Source: Gemmatimonadales bacterium (GTDB lineage Bacteria; Gemmatimonadota; Gemmatimonadetes; Palauibacterales; Palauibacteraceae). Taken from it: a stretch of 9,294 nt of DNA. The translations under genes and the position numbers were made by a program. The stretch lies in assembly GCA_030608825.1 (NCBI GenBank), contig JAUWDL010000029.1, positions 1 through 9,294 of the forward strand, written 5' to 3'. Positions 6,092 through 9,294 of the stretch are shown here, piece by piece. Position 1 is the stretch's first letter; every line of letters starts with the position of its first letter. The notes under the pieces are model-generated. The model did no database searches. It was given only the letters and a program-made list of their open reading frames with translations, and was not told where the DNA came from.

Positions 6092-6688
6092 CTACTGCCC
6101 CGCGATACTCCCGGTGAGCAGGTAGTCGTTGTCCGCGCCCTTGGCGTGGCAGCCGATGCACATCTCGACGCGCCCCTGGGCCATGCCGTCCATGTCGACG
6201 GTGCCATCCGGCATGAACTTGGCCCACCACCAGTCGCCCGCTTCGGGGTTGTAGCCCTCGATCTTGTACATGACGGTGGATGCCCCGAGCATTCCATCCG
6301 GCATGAAGTTGTCCTTCACGACGATCGCACCCGGAGGCATCTGCCCGGCTCCGTCGGCCGCCGCTTGGGCCGCTGCCGGATTCAGGTACGTGGTGAGCAG
6401 CGCGCCGTGTGGCTCGGTTCCCTCGTATTTCTCGCCCTTGCCGGGCCACAGATCCCAGCTGTTTCGGAAATCCGCGGCGGTCAGGTATGCGAGGACGGCC
6501 TCCGCGCTCGCCTCGGGGAGGGTCTGCGCCTGCTGGGCGGCAGCTGGCTCGGCCTCGGGTTCCGAAGCTTCTTCGACCGGTTCGCCGGCATCCCGCGGAC
6601 CGCATGCGGAAACCACGAGGAGAAGAACTGGGACCAGGCGGACTCGCCTCATCAAGCCAGAACCTCCGATTCCGGGACTGGAACTCAT
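6092..6688 (-). CDS. Cytochrome P460-family lipoprotein (single c-type haem)
   Basis: A 198-residue exported protein. After a 12-residue lead, MRRVRLVPVLLLVVSAC forms a lipoprotein signal with lipobox VSAC and lipidated C29. An acidic Ala/Glu/Pro linker (about 30-60) follows. The domain then reads PHGALLTTYLNPAAA, MPPGAIVVKDNF, VMYKIEGYNPEAGDWWWAKF and ends with CIGCH (C177, C180, H181) and DNDYLLTG. This order (a YxN segment, a VVK segment, a W-rich strand and a C-terminal CxxCH) is that of the cytochrome P460 family. Known members oxidise hydroxylamine or handle nitrogen oxides; others are uncharacterised, so the substrate here is unknown. I cannot tell which lysine, if any, crosslinks the haem. 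The start at 6688 is fixed by GGAGGTGAT seven bases upstream; ATG 6724 has none. The gene is divergent from the acetolactate synthase gene. An FMPDG segment occurs twice, 30 codons apart. Confidence 0.82.
   Translation of the reverse strand: MSSSPGIGGSGLMRRVRLVPVLLLVVSACGPRDAGEPVEEASEPEAEPAAAQQAQTLPEASAEAVLAYLTAADFRNSWDLWPGKGEKYEGTEPHGALLTTYLNPAAAQAAADGAGQMPPGAIVVKDNFMPDGMLGASTVMYKIEGYNPEAGDWWWAKFMPDGTVDMDGMAQGRVEMCIGCHAKGADNDYLLTGSIAGQ
6205..6311 (-). repeat. Pair of 17-bp near-identical direct repeats inside the P460 gene
   Basis: CATCCGGCATGAACTTG at 6205-6221 recurs at 6295-6311 with a single mismatch (C to G). The copies are 90 bp apart, in frame, and encode KFMPDG and NFMPDG. They sit at the ends of two equivalent strand-loop segments of the P460 domain, suggesting either a small internal duplication or convergent motif use. 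Confidence 0.6.
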
Positions 6689-6691
6689 GGT

Positions 6692-6700
6692 ATCACCTCC
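6692..6700 (-). promoter_or_regulatory. Near-perfect Shine-Dalgarno that sets the P460 start
   Basis: On the minus strand GGAGGTGAT is complementary to the 16S rRNA 3' end over nine bases, and its GGAGG core lies seven bases before ATG 6688. It decides the start against the upstream in-frame ATG at 6724 and the downstream ATG at 6652. Its strength suggests efficient translation. Confidence 0.8.
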
Positions 6701-6722
6701 AGGTTCACTGAGGACGGATCGC

Positions 6723-6748
6723 ATTTGCTATCTTCATTCATAGCAAAT
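6723..6748. promoter_or_regulatory. Perfect 9-bp inverted repeat (probable operator) in the divergent spacer
   Basis: ATTTGCTAT (6723-6731) and ATAGCAAAT (6740-6748) are exact reverse complements separated by eight bases. The site is AT-rich within GC-rich DNA and sits in the 182-bp spacer between two divergent genes. It overlaps a candidate -10 for the P460 gene, so a dimeric regulator bound here could control that gene and perhaps the synthase operon. Half-sites are centred 17 bp apart, about one and a half helix turns. I do not recognise the regulator family. Confidence 0.55.
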
Positions 6749-6764
6749 CAGATCATGCAGGCAA
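6737..6764 (-). promoter_or_regulatory. Candidate sigma-70-type promoter of the P460 gene
   Basis: On the minus strand TTGCCT (6764-6759) and TATGAA (6742-6737) are separated by 16 bases. Each matches the -35 and -10 consensus at four of six positions. Transcription would begin near 6730 and leave a leader of about 40 bases. The match is modest, and sequence alone cannot show that it is used. No comparable promoter could be seen for the plus-strand synthase gene in the same spacer. Confidence 0.3.
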
Positions 6765-6856
6765 GGGGCGCATCCGATTGCCCACAGAACAACCTGGCTC
6801 CCGTGCCCGTTCCGAGACGGTTTACAGCACCATCGGTCAGGCGCCAATCCCAGTTC

Positions 6857-6864
6857 AGGAGGAG
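6857..6864 (+). promoter_or_regulatory. Shine-Dalgarno that sets a GTG start for the synthase gene
   Basis: AGGAGGAG lies six to eight bases before GTG 6871. It supports the GTG rather than an in-frame TTG at 6778, whose extra 31 residues are polar and absent from acetolactate synthases, where the conserved region begins with KAAELFV-type sequence. Confidence 0.8.
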
Positions 6865-6870
6865 TGTTCC

Positions 6871-8505
6871 GTGAAAGCCGCCGAGCTGTTTGTCCGCTGC
6901 CTGGAGAACGAAGGCCTCACGCACGTGTTCGGCATTCCGGGTGAAGAGAACCTGGATATGATGGACGCCTTCCTCGACAGCTCCGTCCAGTTCGTGACCA
7001 CGCGCCATGAGCAGGGGGCCGCCTTCATGGCAGACGTCTACGGCCGGCTGACCGGACGTGCGGGGGTCTGTCTGGCTACGCTCGGTCCCGGCGCGACCAA
7101 CCTCGTGACCGGAATCGCCGACGCCAACATGGACCGGGCGCCCGTGGTGGCGATCGCCGGTCAGGCGGCGACGACCCGAATGCACAAGGAGAGTCACCAA
7201 CACCTGGACCTCGTTCGATTGTTCGAGTCCATCTCGAAGTACAGCACGCAGGTGCGGGCGCCGGAAATCGTGCCCGAAGTGGTTCGGAAGGCGTTCAAGG
7301 TCGCCGAGGCGGAGAAGCCCGGGGTCAGCTTCATCGACTTCCCGGAGGATATCGCCGCGCTGGATGCCGGCGATGCCGTGCCGCTGAAGGTGCAGGCGGC
7401 CGTACCACCCGACCCTCCGCTGGAGAAGGTCGAGCAGGCGGCGCGCGTGATCTCGGAAGCGAGATACCCCGTCGTCATGGCCGGCAACGGCGTGATCCGG
7501 GCCAGAGCCTCGGAGGCGCTGGTGCGGTTCGCGGAGCAGCTGAACGTCCCGGTCGCCACCACGTTCATGGCAAAGGGCGTCATCCCGTTCTCCCATCCCC
7601 TCTCCCTGGGGGCGATCGGGCTGCAGGCGCACGACTACGTGTCGTGCGGATTCGATCGGGCGGATGTGATCATCTGCGTCGGCTACGACATGGTCGAATA
7701 CCACCCGTACCTGTGGCATCCGACCCGAGACAAGAAGATCGTCCACATCGACGCGAGTCCCGCGGAAGTGGACGAGCATTACATCCTCGAAGTGGGCGTC
7801 GTGGGGAACATCGGCAGCGCGCTGGATGCGATCGCCCAGAGCGCCGAGCCGAAGGATGGCGTCCCGGCCTCGGACCTCCGTCGAGCGATCGAAGAGGATT
7901 TCGAGGCGCACGCCCACGATACGGGCTTTCCCATCAAGCCACAGAAGATCCTGTGGGATCTGCGGCAGGCCCTGGAGCCCGACGACATCGTCATCAGCGA
8001 CGTCGGCGCCCACAAGATGTGGACGGCCCGGATGTTCCAGGCTGAAAAACCGAACACCTGCATCATCTCCAACGGCTTCGCCTCCATGGGAATCGCCGTG
8101 CCGGGCGCTATCGGCGCCCGGATCGCTCGCCCGAGCCAGGCGGCCGTTGCGCTGACGGGGGACGCCGGCTTCCTCATGAACTCCCAGGAGCTCGAGACCG
8201 CGGTTCGAGTCGGGACGCCGATCGTCGTGCTGATCTGGAGCGACTCGGCGTATGGGCTGATCAAGTGGAAGCAGATGCAGCATTTCGGCAGGGAGAGCCA
8301 CATCGATTTCTCGAACCCCGACTTCGTACGCTACGCCGAGAGCTTCGGAGCGACCGGCTTTCGGGTGGAGAGCACGGAGGAGCTTCCGCACGTCCTCCGG
8401 CAGGCGCTCGACCACGAGGGGGTGTCGGTGATCGATTGCCCCGTGGATTATTCGGAGAACCTCAAGCTGACGGAGAGGCTCGGTCAGCTGATCTGCCAGA
8501 CCTGA
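6871..8505 (+). CDS. Acetolactate synthase large subunit, catabolic (AlsS-like) ThDP enzyme
   Basis: Complete cytosolic enzyme of 544 residues that would condense two pyruvates to 2-acetolactate and CO2. The N-terminal thiamine-pyrophosphate domain has FGIPGEENLD (19-28) and TRHEQGAAFMA, whose E47 is the glutamate that activates ThDP, then LATLGPGATNLVTG. The C-terminal domain has the metal motif GDAGFL (G430, D431) followed 27 residues later by D458 in WSDSAYG. That spacing is the same as D447 and D474 in Klebsiella AlsS. The tail, ESFGATGFRVES...VIDCPVDYSENL, is very close to Bacillus AlsS. No regulatory small-subunit gene follows, as expected for the catabolic, FAD-independent class. Oddities are GDA in place of GDG and SD where many relatives have ND. 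The stop overlaps the Shine-Dalgarno of the following dehydrogenase. A related 2-oxoacid decarboxylase or ligase activity is possible. Confidence 0.88.
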   Translation: MKAAELFVRCLENEGLTHVFGIPGEENLDMMDAFLDSSVQFVTTRHEQGAAFMADVYGRLTGRAGVCLATLGPGATNLVTGIADANMDRAPVVAIAGQAATTRMHKESHQHLDLVRLFESISKYSTQVRAPEIVPEVVRKAFKVAEAEKPGVSFIDFPEDIAALDAGDAVPLKVQAAVPPDPPLEKVEQAARVISEARYPVVMAGNGVIRARASEALVRFAEQLNVPVATTFMAKGVIPFSHPLSLGAIGLQAHDYVSCGFDRADVIICVGYDMVEYHPYLWHPTRDKKIVHIDASPAEVDEHYILEVGVVGNIGSALDAIAQSAEPKDGVPASDLRRAIEEDFEAHAHDTGFPIKPQKILWDLRQALEPDDIVISDVGAHKMWTARMFQAEKPNTCIISNGFASMGIAVPGAIGARIARPSQAAVALTGDAGFLMNSQELETAVRVGTPIVVLIWSDSAYGLIKWKQMQHFGRESHIDFSNPDFVRYAESFGATGFRVESTEELPHVLRQALDHEGVSVIDCPVDYSENLKLTERLGQLICQT

Positions 8506-8510
8506 GGAGG
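8505..8510 (+). promoter_or_regulatory. Shine-Dalgarno overlapping the synthase stop codon
   Basis: AGGAGG starts on the final A of the synthase TGA (8503-8505) and lies six bases before ATG 8517. Ribosomes finishing the synthase would uncover it, so the two genes are probably one transcript with coupled translation. Confidence 0.75.
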
Positions 8511-8516
8511 CGCGAG

Positions 8517-9294
8517 ATGAGCGACCGACTTCCGCTCATGGTTCCCGGGGCGAAGCCGGGCCCCGATATCCTCGAGGTCACGGCTCCGTACGACCAGAGC
8601 CCGATTCAGACGCTCGAGACCGCCGGGCTCGATGCGATCGACAGGGCACTCGACACAGCGACGCGGCTCTACCGGGATCGCGATTCTTGGCTTAAGCCCT
8701 TCGAGCGAATCCAGATCCTCGAAAAAGCGGCGGCGATCATGAACGATCGCGCCGAGGAGCTCGCCCTGGAGGCCGCGCGAGAGGGCGGCAAGCCGCTCAT
8801 CGACTCACGCGTCGAGGTCGCGCGGGCGATCGACGGCATGAAGCTCTGCGTGGCCGAGCTGCGCACGTCCGCCGGCGAGGAGATCCCGATGGATCGCAAC
8901 CTGGCCTCGCAGGGGAGAATCGCGCTCACTCGGCACGAGCCGATCGGCGTCGTCGTGGCGTTCAGCGCGTTCAATCACCCCCTCAACCTGATCGTTCACC
9001 AGGTCGGGCCCGCCGTGGCCACCGGTTGTCCGGTCATCGTGAAGCCGGCGGAGGCGACGCCGCTCTCCTGCTATCGCTTCGTCGAGATCCTACGCGAGGC
9101 GGGCCTTGCCCCTGAGTGGTGTCAGGCGCTGACTGTCGCCGATCTGGATGTAGCAGGCGCGCTCATGTCGGATCCGCGCGTCGGATTCTTCAGCTTCATC
9201 GGCAGCGCCAAGGTGGGCTGGATGCTTCGCTCGCGGCTGGCGCCCGGGAGCCGCTGCGCCCTGGAGCACGGCGGCGCCGCGCCGGTGATCGTGG
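8517..9294 (+). CDS. Aldehyde dehydrogenase family protein, 3' end outside window
   Basis: Partial gene: 259 residues are visible from the ATG and no stop is reached. It belongs to the NAD(P)+-dependent aldehyde dehydrogenase superfamily. The Rossmann domain shows EPIGVVVAFSAFNHPLN, with N153 at the oxyanion-site position, then VGPAVATGCPVIVKPAEATP with cofactor-binding K176, the FIGSAKVGW turn (227-235), and LEHGGAAPVIV with general base E250. The catalytic cysteine, expected about 30 residues later, lies beyond the window. The usual LELGGK motif reads LEHGGA, which marks a distinct subfamily. The gene starts 11 bp after the acetolactate synthase stop with an overlapping Shine-Dalgarno, so the two are probably co-transcribed. 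It may oxidise an aldehyde made or released near that enzyme, but the substrate cannot be read from sequence. Confidence 0.9.
   Translation, partial: MSDRLPLMVPGAKPGPDILEVTAPYDQSPIQTLETAGLDAIDRALDTATRLYRDRDSWLKPFERIQILEKAAAIMNDRAEELALEAAREGGKPLIDSRVEVARAIDGMKLCVAELRTSAGEEIPMDRNLASQGRIALTRHEPIGVVVAFSAFNHPLNLIVHQVGPAVATGCPVIVKPAEATPLSCYRFVEILREAGLAPEWCQALTVADLDVAGALMSDPRVGFFSFIGSAKVGWMLRSRLAPGSRCALEHGGAAPVIV

Noticed and set aside
6689..6724. Upstream ATG (6724) for the P460 protein
   Set aside because: It has no Shine-Dalgarno, lies in the inverted repeat, and would be upstream of the near-perfect GGAGGTGAT that serves ATG 6688.
6778..6870. TTG start for the acetolactate synthase
   Set aside because: The extra 31 residues are not typical of the family, and AGGAGGAG sits at ideal distance from GTG 6871.
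5135..6874. Long open frame (579 codons) on the plus strand across two minus-strand genes and the divergent spacer
   Set aside because: It covers two genes with signal peptides and family domains on the other strand. Its product is low-complexity Arg/Gly/Leu-rich sequence with no domain.
6748..8415. Long open frame (555 codons) on the minus strand, antisense to the acetolactate synthase
   Set aside because: It is a mirror of codon use in GC-rich coding DNA. Its product is rich in Arg, His, Gly and Asp, has no recognisable domain, and lies entirely opposite a well-conserved enzyme.
1..9294. CRISPR arrays, tRNA or rRNA genes, insertion sequences, phage or defence genes
   Set aside because: I looked for regular direct repeats, cloverleaf-like segments, transposase motifs and terminal inverted repeats and found none.

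Overview
The window is GC-rich and densely coded. It looks like chromosomal DNA from a Gram-negative bacterium that forages on polysaccharides. A SusD/RagB-type surface lipoprotein, a GH97 glycosidase, an SGLT-type sodium/sugar symporter and a P460-type c-cytochrome occur together, which points most naturally to Gemmatimonadota or a related FCB-group lineage. That placement is inferred from gene style and GC content, not from a marker gene. I see no rRNA, tRNA, CRISPR array, transposase or phage gene.

Left part (1-3626), plus strand then minus strand: the 3' two-thirds of a GH97 alpha-glucosidase is followed by a sodium/glucose symporter of the SGLT family. They face, tail to tail across 20 bp, a ROK-family glucokinase. 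Together these make a short route: release glucose outside the cytoplasm, import it with Na+, phosphorylate it.

Middle part (2634-5911), minus strand: a small secreted protein with a carboxypeptidase-regulatory-like beta-sandwich comes first, then a SusD-like lipoprotein, then the glucokinase. The SusD-like gene and the kinase overlap by one base (TGATG), so they are probably translationally coupled. No SusC/TonB receptor is present beside the SusD-like gene, which is unusual. A hairpin at the end of the first gene and a 20-bp imperfect palindrome just before the SusD-like gene suggest that the SusD-like/kinase pair can be transcribed on its own.

Right part (6022-9294): a lipoprotein with a cytochrome P460 fold and one CxxCH haem site runs on the minus strand. 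It is divergent from a catabolic-type acetolactate synthase (AlsS-like, no FAD/small-subunit partner visible) and an aldehyde dehydrogenase that runs off the window. The 182-bp divergent spacer carries a perfect 9-bp inverted repeat over a candidate -10 element and is the clearest regulatory site in the window. The synthase/dehydrogenase pair looks like an operon for 2-oxoacid or aldehyde turnover.

Nothing here is a clearly new multi-gene system. The points most worth a second look are the SusD-like gene without SusC coupled to a cytosolic kinase, the unrecognised C-terminal domain of the small secreted protein, and the P460 lipoprotein with its repeated FMPDG segment.
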